Source: SP197 sp965242595
Lineage (GTDB): Bacteria > Pseudomonadota > Alphaproteobacteria > SP197
Direction of reading: 5' to 3'
NCBI GenBank assembly: GCA_965242595.1
Contig: OZ251464.1
Coordinates: forward strand, 2,418,001-2,482,000
Length of the DNA stretch: 64,000 nt
The translations under genes were made by a program, and so were the position numbers. This document shows positions 51,460-59,896 of the stretch, piece by piece (the stretch's first letter is position 1; each line of letters opens with the position of its first letter). The notes below the pieces were generated by a model that was given only the letters and a program-made list of their open reading frames with translations, made no database searches and was not told the origin of the DNA.

Positions 51460-52398
51460 ATGATCGTCGTGTTCGGATCCCTCAATATGGACCTGGTGGT
51501 GCCGGTGGCGGCGCTGCCGCGCCCGGGCGAGACGGTGCTGGCGCCGGGCTACAGCAAGGCGCCGGGCGGCAAGGGCGCCAACCAGGCGGTGGCGGCCGCC
51601 CGCGCCGGGGCCAGCGTGGCCATGGCGGGCTGTGTCGGGCGCGACGAGGACGGCGACCGGCTGCTGGAACGGCTGGCGGCAGCCGATGTGGACGGCAGGG
51701 CCATCGCCGCCGTGGCCGCGCCCACCGGGCTGGCGCTGGTGGCGGTGGCCGAAGGCGGCGCCAATCCCGGGGAAAATATGCCAGGGGAGAATATGATTAT
51801 CGCCGCCAGCGGCGCCAATCTGGCCGCCCGCCACAGCATGGTGACGGACGCGCTGCTGGCCGCCTGTTCCACCCTGCTGCTGCAACTGGAACTGCCGCCG
51901 GACGAGAGCTTCGCCCTGGCCCGGCGGGCGCGGGCGGCGGGCTGCCGCGTGGTGCTGAACGCCGCCCCGGCCGGAGCGATCGAAACCGACGCGCTGGACG
52001 TGCTGGTGATGAACCGGGGCGAGGCGCTGGACGTCGCCGCCGCCCTGGGCCTGGGCGCGGACGGGGCAGAGGAGATCGCATGCCGCCTGGCCGAACGCCA
52101 CCGGCTGACGGCGGTGGTGACTTTGGGGGCCGACGGTGCGCTGGCCGCTTCGCCGCAGGGGCGCTGGCGGATCGCCACCCTGCCGGTGGCGGCGGCCGAC
52201 AGCACCGGTGCCGGCGACGCCTTCACCGGCACCCTGGCGGCGGCCATCGACGCCGGCATGGCCTTTGCCGACGCCCTGGCCCGCGCCTCGGTGGCGGGCG
52301 CGCTGACCTGCCTGACGCCGGGCGCCATGCCGGCCCTGCCCACGGCGGCGGCCATCGACGCCCGCCTGGGCGAGCTGGCGGCGGCGCAGCCGTTCTAG
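51460..52398 (+). CDS. rbsK: Ribokinase
   Basis: A 312-residue PfkB-family sugar kinase. G-S-L-N-M-D at the start, G-G-K-G-A-N-Q-A-V-A-A-A-R (the ribose-binding signature) near residues 36-48, and the catalytic D-S-T-G-A-G-D-A-F-T-G near 245. RbsK makes ribose 5-phosphate; members acting on other sugars or nucleosides exist. The ATG at 51460 starts right before the first strand. No ribose transporter is nearby. Confidence 0.92.
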   Translation: MIVVFGSLNMDLVVPVAALPRPGETVLAPGYSKAPGGKGANQAVAAARAGASVAMAGCVGRDEDGDRLLERLAAADVDGRAIAAVAAPTGLALVAVAEGGANPGENMPGENMIIAASGANLAARHSMVTDALLAACSTLLLQLELPPDESFALARRARAAGCRVVLNAAPAGAIETDALDVLVMNRGEALDVAAALGLGADGAEEIACRLAERHRLTAVVTLGADGALAASPQGRWRIATLPVAAADSTGAGDAFTGTLAAAIDAGMAFADALARASVAGALTCLTPGAMPALPTAAAIDARLGELAAAQPF

Positions 52399-52434
52399 CC
52401 GCGCCCCTGGCCGGGCGGGGCCGGGGCGCGGGGT

Positions 52435-53016
52435 TCAGTCGAGATCGGCGGCCAGCGCCTGGCGCTGCTGGCCGGCGATGCGGGCGGCGTGGCCGTAATG
52501 GCTGTGGCCGATCTCCAGGACGACGGGGACGCTGGCGTCGCGAAAGGCCGCCGCCAGGCGCCGGTCGAGGCGAAAGCGCAGGAAATGGACGCTGCTGGTT
52601 TTGCCGTCTTGCGTGTTGCGGCAGGCATCCTGCAGCGGCGCGGCGGCCACGCTGTCGGCGCCGATCTTCAGCGCCACCTTCTCGTCGATCCAGCCCAGCC
52701 GGCGCAGGGCGGCGTCGCGCCGTTCGGGATCGTCGATCTCGATCATCATGGTGCAGCACAGCTCGCAGCCGCCGGGGATCAGCGGGTTGTAGGCCGCCAG
52801 TTCGTCGGCGATCTGGTCTTCGCCGCCCTGTTCGATGTGCAGCATTTCGTGGATCTGGTGCCACATGGTGGCGCGATTCTCGAAGTAGAACGAAACGAAG
52901 GGGCCGACATCCACCCGCCGGTGGCGCTTGATGGCGCGCGCTTCGCGGCGATGCTCTGCCCGTCTGGCGGCATAGCTGGCGAGATCTGCGATATCGGCGC
53001 GGGTGAGCGGCTTCAT
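52435..53016 (-). CDS. DUF3501 family protein
   Basis: A 193-residue cytosolic protein of unknown biochemical role. The family features are visible: L-T-R-A-D-I start, R-R-V-x-x-G-P near residue 35, F-E-N-R-x-T-M near 48 and the A-Y-N-P-L-I-P-G-G block near 78. The C-terminal half contains G-H-S-H-Y-G-H, which could bind metal. DUF3501 genes travel with Fe-S oxidoreductases and rubrerythrin; here its ATG overlaps the upstream Fe-S gene stop (ATGA). A role in oxidative or iron stress is inferred from that company. Confidence 0.88.
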   Translation of the reverse strand: MKPLTRADIADLASYAARRAEHRREARAIKRHRRVDVGPFVSFYFENRATMWHQIHEMLHIEQGGEDQIADELAAYNPLIPGGCELCCTMMIEIDDPERRDAALRRLGWIDEKVALKIGADSVAAAPLQDACRNTQDGKTSSVHFLRFRLDRRLAAAFRDASVPVVLEIGHSHYGHAARIAGQQRQALAADLD

Positions 53017-54389
53017 GGCCTGGCCTCCTGGCGGGCGTCTTCCGCAAACCCGTAGGCGCGGGCGACGATCTGGATGGGATGCAGGGCCGGCGGCGGCTGG
53101 CAGCCCGGCGTCTCGGCGATGCCCTGGCGGATATGGGCGGCCGCCAGCGGACATTCGGAGGCGACGCAGCCGCTGCCGTCGCCATGGCGCCTGGCGGCCC
53201 GGCGCACGACGGGGGCGCCCACCTTCATGGCCAGATCGAAGCTGGCCTTTTTCATGCCCCAGATGCCGCCATGGCCGGAGCAGCGCTCCACCACATCGAC
53301 CTGGGCGGAGGGCAGCAGCCGCAGCATCTCGGCCGCCTTGGCGCCCATGTTCTGGGCGCGGGCGTGGCAGGCGATGTGCAGGGCGATGGCGCCTTCCGGC
53401 GGCGCCATACCCGCCATCAGCCCCTCTTTGGCGGCGATCTCGACCACATATTCGCTGGCGTCGCGGGTGGCCTGGGCCAGGCGGCGGATGGCGGCGTCTT
53501 CGGGCAGCAGCAGCGGCCATTCGAATTTCAGCATCAGCGCGCAGGAGGGCACCGGGGCCACGATGTCGCAGCCGGCCTCGACATGGGGCAGCAGCGCCGC
53601 CGCCACCCGCCGCGCGCGCGCGGCCACGGCGGCGAGATCGCCCTGTTCCAGCTTTGGCATGCCGCAGCAGGCCGGGTGCAGCACCTGAATATCGACGCCG
53701 TTATGCGCCAGCACGCGGCGGGCGGCCTCGCCGATGGCGGCGTCGTTCCAGTTGCAAAAGCAGGTGGCATAGAGCACCGCCCGGCGCCCATAGGCCGGCG
53801 CCTTCGCATTGGCGGGGCGCGGCTGCCTCTGCGCCCGGGCCACCAGGCTGCCGGCGTTGAAGGCGGGCAGATCGGCGCGCCGGTCGATGCCGGCGACCTT
53901 TTCCATCGCGCCGCGGGCAAGGCGGTTGTCCTTGCGGCAGGCCCAGTTGGCCAGCCCCGGCAGAGCGGTGGCCATGCGCCCATTGGCGTCGGTTTCCGAA
54001 AGCCGGCGCTCGATCGGCCCCACCTCGCCCCGGGCGAAGCGGGTGGCGCGGGCGCGCAGCATCAGATGGGGGAAATCCAGATCGAAGGCATGGGGCGGCA
54101 CATAGGGGCATTTGGTCATGAAGCACATGTCGCACAGGGTGCAGGCCTCGATGGCCGGGGCGAAATCCTCGCTGGCGACGGTGTCGAGCTCGCCCGAAGG
54201 CGCCTCGTCGATCAGGTCGAACAGGCGCGGGAAGGTGCCGCACAGATTGAAACAGCGGCGGCAGCCGTGGCAGATGTCGAACACGCGGCGCAGTTCGGCA
54301 TCCAGCTTGTCGGCATCGGTGTAATCCGCCTCCTGCCAGGGGATGGGGTGGCGGGTGGGGGCGTCCAGGCCGCCTTCGCGCGCGGTCAT
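53013..54389 (-). CDS. HdrD/GlpC-like Fe-S oxidoreductase with CCG domains
   Basis: A 458-residue cytosolic protein. Two 4Fe-4S clusters are predicted near the N-terminus: C-H-G-C-R-R-C-F-N-L-C (about 40-50) and C-T-L-C-D-M-C-F-M-T-K-C-P (about 83-95). Two CCG-type modules follow, with A-C-C-G-M near 245 and R-C-S-G-H-G-G near 375. This plan matches heterodisulfide-reductase subunit D and the glycolate/glycerol oxidoreductase electron-transfer subunits. Between rubrerythrin and DUF3501 it probably supplies electrons in peroxide or iron stress; that is inference. Confidence 0.9.
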   Translation of the reverse strand: MTAREGGLDAPTRHPIPWQEADYTDADKLDAELRRVFDICHGCRRCFNLCGTFPRLFDLIDEAPSGELDTVASEDFAPAIEACTLCDMCFMTKCPYVPPHAFDLDFPHLMLRARATRFARGEVGPIERRLSETDANGRMATALPGLANWACRKDNRLARGAMEKVAGIDRRADLPAFNAGSLVARAQRQPRPANAKAPAYGRRAVLYATCFCNWNDAAIGEAARRVLAHNGVDIQVLHPACCGMPKLEQGDLAAVAARARRVAAALLPHVEAGCDIVAPVPSCALMLKFEWPLLLPEDAAIRRLAQATRDASEYVVEIAAKEGLMAGMAPPEGAIALHIACHARAQNMGAKAAEMLRLLPSAQVDVVERCSGHGGIWGMKKASFDLAMKVGAPVVRRAARRHGDGSGCVASECPLAAAHIRQGIAETPGCQPPPALHPIQIVARAYGFAEDARQEARP

Positions 54390-54496
54390 GGCTGCGGCTC
54401 CTGTCGTGGCGGCGGCCCTTGCCGGGCGTCGGTGGGGAAGGGCGCCCCGGCAGGGGGCCCCGCGAGGGCGGCTGCCGGGGCGGTGGTGCCGGAGGT

Positions 54497-54916
54497 TCAG
54501 GCGTCGAGGGTGTTCAGCGCCTTCTGGAAGCGCCCGGCATGGCTTTTTTCGGCCTTGGCCAGGGTTTCGAACCAGTCGGCGATCTCGTCGAAGCCTTCGT
54601 CGCGGGCGGTGCGCGCCATGCCGGGATACATATCGGTGTATTCGTGGGTTTCGCCGGCGATGGCGGCCTTCAGATTGCTGGAGGTGGGGCCGATGGGCTC
54701 GCCCGTGGCCGGATCCCCGGTCTCTTCGAGATATTCGAGATGGCCGTGGGCATGGCCGGTCTCGCCCTCGGCGGTGGAGCGGAAGACGGCGGCGACATCG
54801 TTGTAGCCTTCGATATCGGCCTTCTGCGCGAAATAGAGATAGCGGCGGTTGGCCTGGCTTTCGCCGGCGAAGGCGGCCTTCAGGTTGTCTTCGGTGCGGG
54901 TGCCTGCAAGCGGCAT
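54497..54916 (-). CDS. Rubrerythrin (erythrin type, no rubredoxin domain)
   Basis: A 139-residue di-iron four-helix-bundle protein. Ligand motifs are A-G-E-S-Q-A-N near residue 18, E-G-E-T-G-H-A-H near 51, A-G-E-T-H-E-Y near 89 and A-E-K-S-H near 125. It has no cysteine at all, so the rubredoxin tail of classical rubrerythrins is missing and an outside electron donor is needed, plausibly the adjacent Fe-S protein. It should reduce hydrogen peroxide. A GGGGAGAG site precedes its ATG, and an iron-control-like box lies about 93 bases upstream. Confidence 0.93.
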   Translation of the reverse strand: MPLAGTRTEDNLKAAFAGESQANRRYLYFAQKADIEGYNDVAAVFRSTAEGETGHAHGHLEYLEETGDPATGEPIGPTSSNLKAAIAGETHEYTDMYPGMARTARDEGFDEIADWFETLAKAEKSHAGRFQKALNTLDA

Positions 54917-55008
54917 GGTTCTCTCCCCTGTGCGATGTTGGCGCCCCGCCCCCTGGCGGGGGCCGCGTTGCGGTGACGATGGCACGGCCTGTGCCCTGCC
55001 GATCTCTA

Positions 55009-55025
55009 TTTAGAACGATTCCAAG
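55009..55025. promoter_or_regulatory. Iron-control-element-like (Irr) box upstream of rubrerythrin
   Basis: The 17 bases read TTTAGAA, CGA, TTCCAAG, an imperfect match to the ICE/Irr pattern TTTAGAA-n3-TTCTAAA. The first half matches fully, the second has two mismatches. It stands out as AT-rich in GC-rich surroundings and lies between the rubrerythrin gene and the end of irr. Irr is encoded next door, so regulation by it under iron limitation is plausible. Confidence 0.45.
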
Positions 55026-55055
55026 CTGCCGTCAAGGCCGGGCGGCGAAAAATCC

Positions 55056-55505
55056 TTACGCCTCGTCGGGCGCCAGCTGGATCACCAGCTCCACCCCCTG
55101 GATGCGGGTGCCGGTCGGCGGGCGCGGCAGCGTGCCCACGGCGACGGTGGGGATATCGGTCAGCCGCTGGCGGGCGGTGTCGAAGAAATGGTGATGGGGC
55201 TGGGTGTTGGTGTCGAACCAGGCCCTTTCCGAAGCCACCGCCACCCTTCTCAGCAGGCCGGCGGCGGTGAACTGATGCAAGGTGTTATAGACGGTGGCCA
55301 GCGAGACCTCGATGCCGGCCAGGGCCGCCTCGCGGGCCAGCGCCTCGGCAGTGACATGACGATGGCCGCGCTGGCCGCGATGGTCCTGGCCCAGCAGCAA
55401 CTCCGCCAGGGCCAGGCGCTGGCGGGTGGGGCGCAGGCCGGCTTGGCGCAGGCGCTGGCGCAGGTTCGCCGGGGGGGCGGGAGGTTCGGGCGGGGCGGCG
55501 GTCAT
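55056..55505 (-). CDS. irr: Irr-type Fur-family iron regulator
   Basis: A 149-residue transcription regulator. It has a winged-helix domain with G-L-R-P-T-R-Q-R near residue 26 and the recognition helix V-S-L-A-T-V-Y-N-T-L near 68, then a dimerisation part with W-F-D-T-N and the H-H-H run (about 103-105) typical of Irr, which senses heme/iron status. The ATG at 55505 is chosen; a GTG at 55547 would add an unconserved extension. It faces the same way as rubrerythrin, which it may control through the box in between. Confidence 0.9.
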   Translation of the reverse strand: MTAAPPEPPAPPANLRQRLRQAGLRPTRQRLALAELLLGQDHRGQRGHRHVTAEALAREAALAGIEVSLATVYNTLHQFTAAGLLRRVAVASERAWFDTNTQPHHHFFDTARQRLTDIPTVAVGTLPRPPTGTRIQGVELVIQLAPDEA

Positions 55506-55547
55506 GGCCGGGAGGTTAGCTGGAATGCCTACAATGTGCAAGTACAC

Positions 55548-56915
55548 CTAGGCCGCGCCGGCCAGCGCCCGGTGGCGGGCGGTTTCGCGGGCCTCGCGGC
55601 GGATGCGCCAGCTGCGATAGAGATCGCCATAGAGGCGGCCGATGGGGCCGCCGGTCCAATCCAGGCCGAAGGGGCGCAGCAGCGCCAGCGCCTCGTCGTC
55701 GCCTTCGGCGATGGCGCCCGCCAGGGCCTCGCCGGCCACCGTGGTCTGGGCCATGCCCTGGCCGCCGAAGCCCTGGGCATACCACAGCCCGCGCCGCAGC
55801 CGCCCCGCCTGGATCATGCCGTGGCGGGCGAAGCTCATCAGCCCGCCCCAGGCGGTTTCGATGCCGATGCCGGCCAGGGCGGGATAGACCTTCGCCATAT
55901 CGCCCGCCAGCAGCTGCCCCAGATCGGCGGGCTCGGCGGGCATGGCGGTGCGGGTGGAGCCGCGCCCGCCCCACAGGATGCGCCCATCCTCCAGCCGGCG
56001 GTAGTAATCCAGGCTGAAGCGGTCGTCCCAGATGGGGTGGAGGCATTTCAGCGTCGCCGCCAGCCGTGTTTCGGCCACGGGCTCGGTGACGACGATATAG
56101 GTGGCCACCGGCTGCATGGCGCCGGCCAGCTCTGGCACCAGGGCGCGGTCGTAGGCCCCGGCCGTCATCACGATATGGTCTGCCTTGACGATGCCGCCGG
56201 CCGTGGCCGCCATGGCGGGGCCGCCATCGGCCACCACCCGTTCCACCCGCGTGCCCTCGAAGATCGCCACCCCGGCCGCCTCGGCCGCGCGCGCCATCCC
56301 CAAGCAGAAGTTCAGGGGGTGGAACCAGAAGGCGTCGCGGTTGAAGACGGCATCGAAATACATCGGCGAGGCGGCGAACTCCGCCCGCAGCCGCTGGCGG
56401 GGAACGAATTCCAGCGCGGCGCCCAGCTGCTCGCAAGCGAAGGCGATGCGCCGTTTCAGCCCGTCGCCATCGTCCCACCAGGAGACGCCGAGATGGCCTT
56501 CCACATGGGGGCCGCAGGCGATGGCATAGCGGGCGATGCGCGCCCTTACCAGGGCCAGGGCGCGGCGGGCCAGGGCCAGCAGCTGGCGGGTGCGGTCCAG
56601 CCCCACCGTGGCGATCAGCTGGCGGGCGCCGGCATCGTATTCGGCGCTGACGAAACCGCCATTGCGCCCCGACGCGCCCCAGCCGACCCGTTCCGCCTCC
56701 AGCAGCACGATGTCTTTCACGCCGCGCTCGGCCAGGCCCAGGGCGGTCGCGAGGCCCGCCAGCCCGCCGCCGACGATGCAGACCCGGGCCTCGATGTCGC
56801 CCTGCAGGGGCGGGCGGGGCCCTGCCGCCACCCGCGTTCTGGCGTAGTGGCTGTCGGGGTAGCCGCTGGAATCGTCGCCGGAATTGCCACCGGAATCGCA
56901 GCTGGGCGCGGTCAT
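55548..56915 (-). CDS. DAO-family FAD oxidoreductase (DadA/PuuB-like)
   Basis: A 455-residue flavoprotein. FAD-binding G-G-G-L-A-G-L-A-T-A near residue 50 and G-R-N-G-G-F near 83 match gamma-glutamylputrescine oxidase and glycine-oxidase-like members; Y-Y-R-R-L-E-D-G-R and G-L-W-Y-A-Q-G-F-G-G-Q-G near 400 complete the fold. The substrate is an amine or amino acid of unknown identity. A PuuB-like role is one option, but no other polyamine gene is nearby. The ATG at 56915 overlaps the aldo-keto reductase stop (ATGA), so the two form an operon. Confidence 0.9.
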   Translation of the reverse strand: MTAPSCDSGGNSGDDSSGYPDSHYARTRVAAGPRPPLQGDIEARVCIVGGGLAGLATALGLAERGVKDIVLLEAERVGWGASGRNGGFVSAEYDAGARQLIATVGLDRTRQLLALARRALALVRARIARYAIACGPHVEGHLGVSWWDDGDGLKRRIAFACEQLGAALEFVPRQRLRAEFAASPMYFDAVFNRDAFWFHPLNFCLGMARAAEAAGVAIFEGTRVERVVADGGPAMAATAGGIVKADHIVMTAGAYDRALVPELAGAMQPVATYIVVTEPVAETRLAATLKCLHPIWDDRFSLDYYRRLEDGRILWGGRGSTRTAMPAEPADLGQLLAGDMAKVYPALAGIGIETAWGGLMSFARHGMIQAGRLRRGLWYAQGFGGQGMAQTTVAGEALAGAIAEGDDEALALLRPFGLDWTGGPIGRLYGDLYRSWRIRREARETARHRALAGAA

Positions 56916-57952
56916 GGGCAGGGATAGGTATAGCGGGCGTGGATGTCTTCGATGGCGGCCAGGATGTCGTCGCCCAGGGCGATCTCCGTGCTGGCCAGAT
57001 CCTCTTCCAGCTGGGCCATGTCGGTGGCGCCGACGATGGCAGAGGTCATGAAGGGCTGGCGGTGGCACCAGGCCAGGGCCAGGGCGCCCGGCGCCAGCCC
57101 GTGGGCGCGGGCCAGGTCGGCATAGGCCCTGGTGGCCGCCTCGGCATTGGGCGGGGACAGATAGCGGCTGTTGTCCGGATTCAGCGTCATGCGCGCGCCG
57201 GGTGGGCGGGCACCGCCCAGATATTTGCCGGAAAGCGCGCCGGCCGCCATGGGCGCATAGGCCAGCAGCCCGACCTGTTCGCGCATGGCGATCTCGGCAC
57301 AGCCGGCCTCGAAGCTGCGGTTCAGCAGGCTGTAGGGGTTCTGGTTGGAGACGATGCGCGGCCAGCCCCTGCTTTCGGCCAGATGCAGCAGACGCATGGT
57401 GCCCCAGGGGGTTTCGTTGGATATGCCGATCTGGCGCAGCCGCCCGGCCGCCACCTCGTTCGCCAGGGCCTCCAATGTTTCCTCCAGCGGCACCGAATCG
57501 TCGCTTTCGGGGTGGCGATAGCCCAGTTCGCCGAAGAAATTGGTCTGCCGTTCCGGCCAGTGCAGCTGGTAGAGGTCGATATAGTCGGTCTGCAGGCGCT
57601 TCAGGCTGGCGGCCACGGCCCGCTGGATATGCCATGCGTTCAGCCGCGGGCCGTTGCGGATATGGGTCAGGCGCCGGTCGGGGCCAGCCACTTTGGTCGC
57701 CACCACCACCCGCTGGCGGTTGCCCCGCACCTTCATCCAGGCGCCCAGGACCTCCTCGCTGCGGCCATAGGTTTCGGGGCGGGGCGGAACGGCATACATC
57801 TCGGCGCTGTCGATCAGGTTGACGCCGCGCGCGAAGGCCAGGTCCATCTGGGCGAAGCCTTCGGCCTCGCTGTTGCGGCTGCCCCAGTTCATGCTGCCCA
57901 GGCCGATGGCGCTGACCCGGATATCGGAGCGCCCGAGCGGGCGATACTCCAT
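56912..57952 (-). CDS. Aldo/keto reductase
   Basis: A 346-residue NADPH-dependent TIM-barrel oxidoreductase. The catalytic residues are in place: Asp and Tyr in L-I-D-S-A-E-M-Y near residue 52, Lys in V-V-A-T-K-V near 90, and His in Y-Q-L-H-W-P near 130. The G-L-G-S-M-N-W-G start and the insertion N-F-F-G-E-L-G-Y-R resemble the YajO/Tas group. The ATG at 57952 is preferred because the first strand follows at once. Upstream lies a three-copy 26-bp repeat. The flavoprotein gene overlaps its stop. Confidence 0.92.
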   Translation of the reverse strand: MEYRPLGRSDIRVSAIGLGSMNWGSRNSEAEGFAQMDLAFARGVNLIDSAEMYAVPPRPETYGRSEEVLGAWMKVRGNRQRVVVATKVAGPDRRLTHIRNGPRLNAWHIQRAVAASLKRLQTDYIDLYQLHWPERQTNFFGELGYRHPESDDSVPLEETLEALANEVAAGRLRQIGISNETPWGTMRLLHLAESRGWPRIVSNQNPYSLLNRSFEAGCAEIAMREQVGLLAYAPMAAGALSGKYLGGARPPGARMTLNPDNSRYLSPPNAEAATRAYADLARAHGLAPGALALAWCHRQPFMTSAIVGATDMAQLEEDLASTEIALGDDILAAIEDIHARYTYPCP

Positions 57953-57968
57953 GCTCTGTCTCCCCCGC

Positions 57969-58046
57969 GCCAACGGCGCGTTACGATAAAAGGTGCCAAC
58001 GGCGCATTACGAGAAAAGGCGCCTGCGGCGCATGACGATAAAAGGC
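57969..58046. repeat. 26-bp tandem repeat, three copies
   Basis: Three contiguous 26-base units (57969-57994, 57995-58020, 58021-58046), differing at a few positions. Each has a GC-rich start and ends with a purine run A-A-A-A-G-G. They lie 16 bases upstream of the aldo-keto reductase start, in the 214-base gap before the divergent ammonia-lyase gene. The rest of that gap shows nothing I can name. Confidence 0.85.
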
Positions 58047-58166
58047 GCCGCCCTGTCGCAGCCGGCGCCTGCCGATGAAAGCGGCGGCCAATCTGGCCCA
58101 TGGCCGCGCCGGCGTCCAGCCCGGGGCCGGTTGTTGCCCCGCCCCGCTGCCGTTAGGCTCGCCGCC

Positions 58167-59363
58167 ATGGCCCTGCCCGATATCCGCTGGCATCCGAACC
58201 GGCGCTGCCGCCGCGCCCTTCCCTATGGCGACCGCCAGCGAACGGCGCTGTGCCGCCAGAGCAGGCAGACGGCCCTGGAGACCGTTCGCGCCTGGCCCGG
58301 CTATCGCCCCACGCCGCTGATCGAACTGCCGGGGCTGGCGGCGCGGCTTGGCATCGCCCGGCTGCGCGTCAAGCATGAGGGCAGGCGTTTCGCCTTGCAG
58401 AGCTTCAAGGCGCTGGGCGGGGGCTATGGCGTCATGCGCGCCCTGGAACGGGAGACCGGGGCGCCGCTGGCCGACATCGTGGCCGGCAGGGCGAAGGAGC
58501 GCACCCGCAACATCACCCTGGCCTGTGCCAGCGACGGCAATCACGGGCGGGCCGTGGCCTGGGGCGCGCAGCTGGCGGGCGCGGGGGCGGCGATCTATCT
58601 CCATCGGGGGGTCAGCCGGGGGCGGGCAGAGGCCATCGCCGCCTTCGGGGCGCGAATCGTGCGGACCGAAGGCAGCTATGACGATTCCGTGCGCCAGGTG
58701 GCGGCCGATGCCCGCGCCGGCGGCTGGATCGCGATCGCCGATACCTCCTGGCCCGGCTATGAGGAGATACCGGCCTGGGTGATGCAGGGCTACAGCGTGG
58801 CGATGGCCGAGGCCATGGCAGAACTGGACCGGGACCGGCCCAGCCATCTGTTCGTCCAGGCCGGCGTCGGCGGGCTGGCGGCGGCCGCCATCGCGCCGCT
58901 GTGGGAGGAATGGGGCGAGGAACGGCCATTCTGCATCGTGGTGGAGCCGCATGAGGCGGAATGCGTCTGGCAGAGCGGGCTGCATGGCCGCCCCAGCCCG
59001 GCCCGGGGCTCGCTGCAAACGGTGATGGCCTGTCTGTCGGCGGGCGAGATTTCGCCGCTGGCCTGGACGGTGCTGGACCGGGGCGCGGACGCCTTCGTCA
59101 CCGTTGCCGACCGCTTCGCGCCTCAGGCCATGCGCGCCCTGGCGGTGGGCGAGGGCGGCGATCCGCCCCTGGTGGCGGGCGAGTCCGGCGCCGCCGGCAT
59201 CGCCGGCCTGATGGCGGCGGCGGGCGACGACGTGGCGCGGCAGGCATTGCGGCTGGACGAGGCCGCCGATGTGCTGGCGATCTTGAGCGAAGGCGCCACC
59301 GACCCGGCGATCTATGAGCGGATCGTGGGCAGCTCACCTGCGGCGGTGGAGGCGGCGGCATGA
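58167..59363 (+). CDS. dpaL: PLP-dependent diaminopropionate ammonia-lyase-like enzyme
   Basis: A 398-residue fold-type II PLP enzyme. The PLP lysine is K81 in F-A-L-Q-S-F-K-A-L-G-G-G-Y, and S-D-G-N-H-G-R-A near residue 118 binds phosphate, as in YgeX/DpaL. The length is normal for the family, which breaks 2,3-diaminopropionate to pyruvate and ammonia and often acts on D-serine too. Substrate is by family likeness only. The next gene overlaps by ATGA, starting a four-gene run with close or overlapping ends. Confidence 0.88.
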   Translation: MALPDIRWHPNRRCRRALPYGDRQRTALCRQSRQTALETVRAWPGYRPTPLIELPGLAARLGIARLRVKHEGRRFALQSFKALGGGYGVMRALERETGAPLADIVAGRAKERTRNITLACASDGNHGRAVAWGAQLAGAGAAIYLHRGVSRGRAEAIAAFGARIVRTEGSYDDSVRQVAADARAGGWIAIADTSWPGYEEIPAWVMQGYSVAMAEAMAELDRDRPSHLFVQAGVGGLAAAAIAPLWEEWGEERPFCIVVEPHEAECVWQSGLHGRPSPARGSLQTVMACLSAGEISPLAWTVLDRGADAFVTVADRFAPQAMRALAVGEGGDPPLVAGESGAAGIAGLMAAAGDDVARQALRLDEAADVLAILSEGATDPAIYERIVGSSPAAVEAAA

Positions 59364-59896
59364 GCGGGCGCCCGACGCGGCGAGGCCGGGGCGTGCTGTG
59401 CCGTTCATGGCAGCACGGGGGCGTGCTGCTGGTGGCGCTGCTGCTGGCGCTGGCGCTGCCGGCCGGGGCCGACGAGCGGGCGACGGTGACAGCGATTCAG
59501 CAGGCGCTGGCGGCCATGGGCTATGACCCGGGCACGGCCGATGGCATCGCCGGGCGTGGCACCGAACGGGCCATTGCCGCCTTCCGGCGCGAGTTCGGCT
59601 ATGAGGGCAGCGGCGAGGCCGATGAGGCGCTGCTGGCCCGCATCGCCGCCGCCGCGGCCGGCGACGACCCCTCGCCCGAACGGCGGCTGGCCCGCCAGGG
59701 CCTGTTGCGCAGCTATGTCCGTGCCGTGCAGGAGGGCCTGGCCGCTCTGGGCTACGACCCCGGTCCGGTGGACGGCATCGTCGGCCCCCTGACACGGGCC
59801 GCCATCCGCGCCTTCCAGACCGACCGGAGCCAGGCGGCGACCGGCGCCATCGCCGAGGCGCTGCTGGCCGCCATCAACCGCGCCCGGGGATTGTGA
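59360..59896 (+). CDS. Exported peptidoglycan-binding-domain protein
   Basis: A 178-residue periplasmic protein. A signal peptide ends near residue 37 (hydrophobic V-L-L-V-A-L-L-L-A, cleavage after A-G-A). Two PG_binding_1 repeats follow: about 45-85 (A-L-A-A-M-G-Y-D-P-G-T-A-D-G-I-A-G) and about 115-170 (A-L-G-Y-D-P-G-P-V-D-G-I-V-G). No catalytic domain is attached. It overlaps the ammonia-lyase gene upstream and shares one base with the following methyltransferase start, so it is co-transcribed with both; a link in function is not apparent. Confidence 0.88.
   Translation: MSGRPTRRGRGVLCRSWQHGGVLLVALLLALALPAGADERATVTAIQQALAAMGYDPGTADGIAGRGTERAIAAFRREFGYEGSGEADEALLARIAAAAAGDDPSPERRLARQGLLRSYVRAVQEGLAALGYDPGPVDGIVGPLTRAAIRAFQTDRSQAATGAIAEALLAAINRARGL

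Noticed and set aside
54390..54496. Small gene between the rubrerythrin and Fe-S oxidoreductase genes.
   Set aside because: The 107-base gap has no frame with a ribosome-binding site; it looks like a GC-rich spacer.
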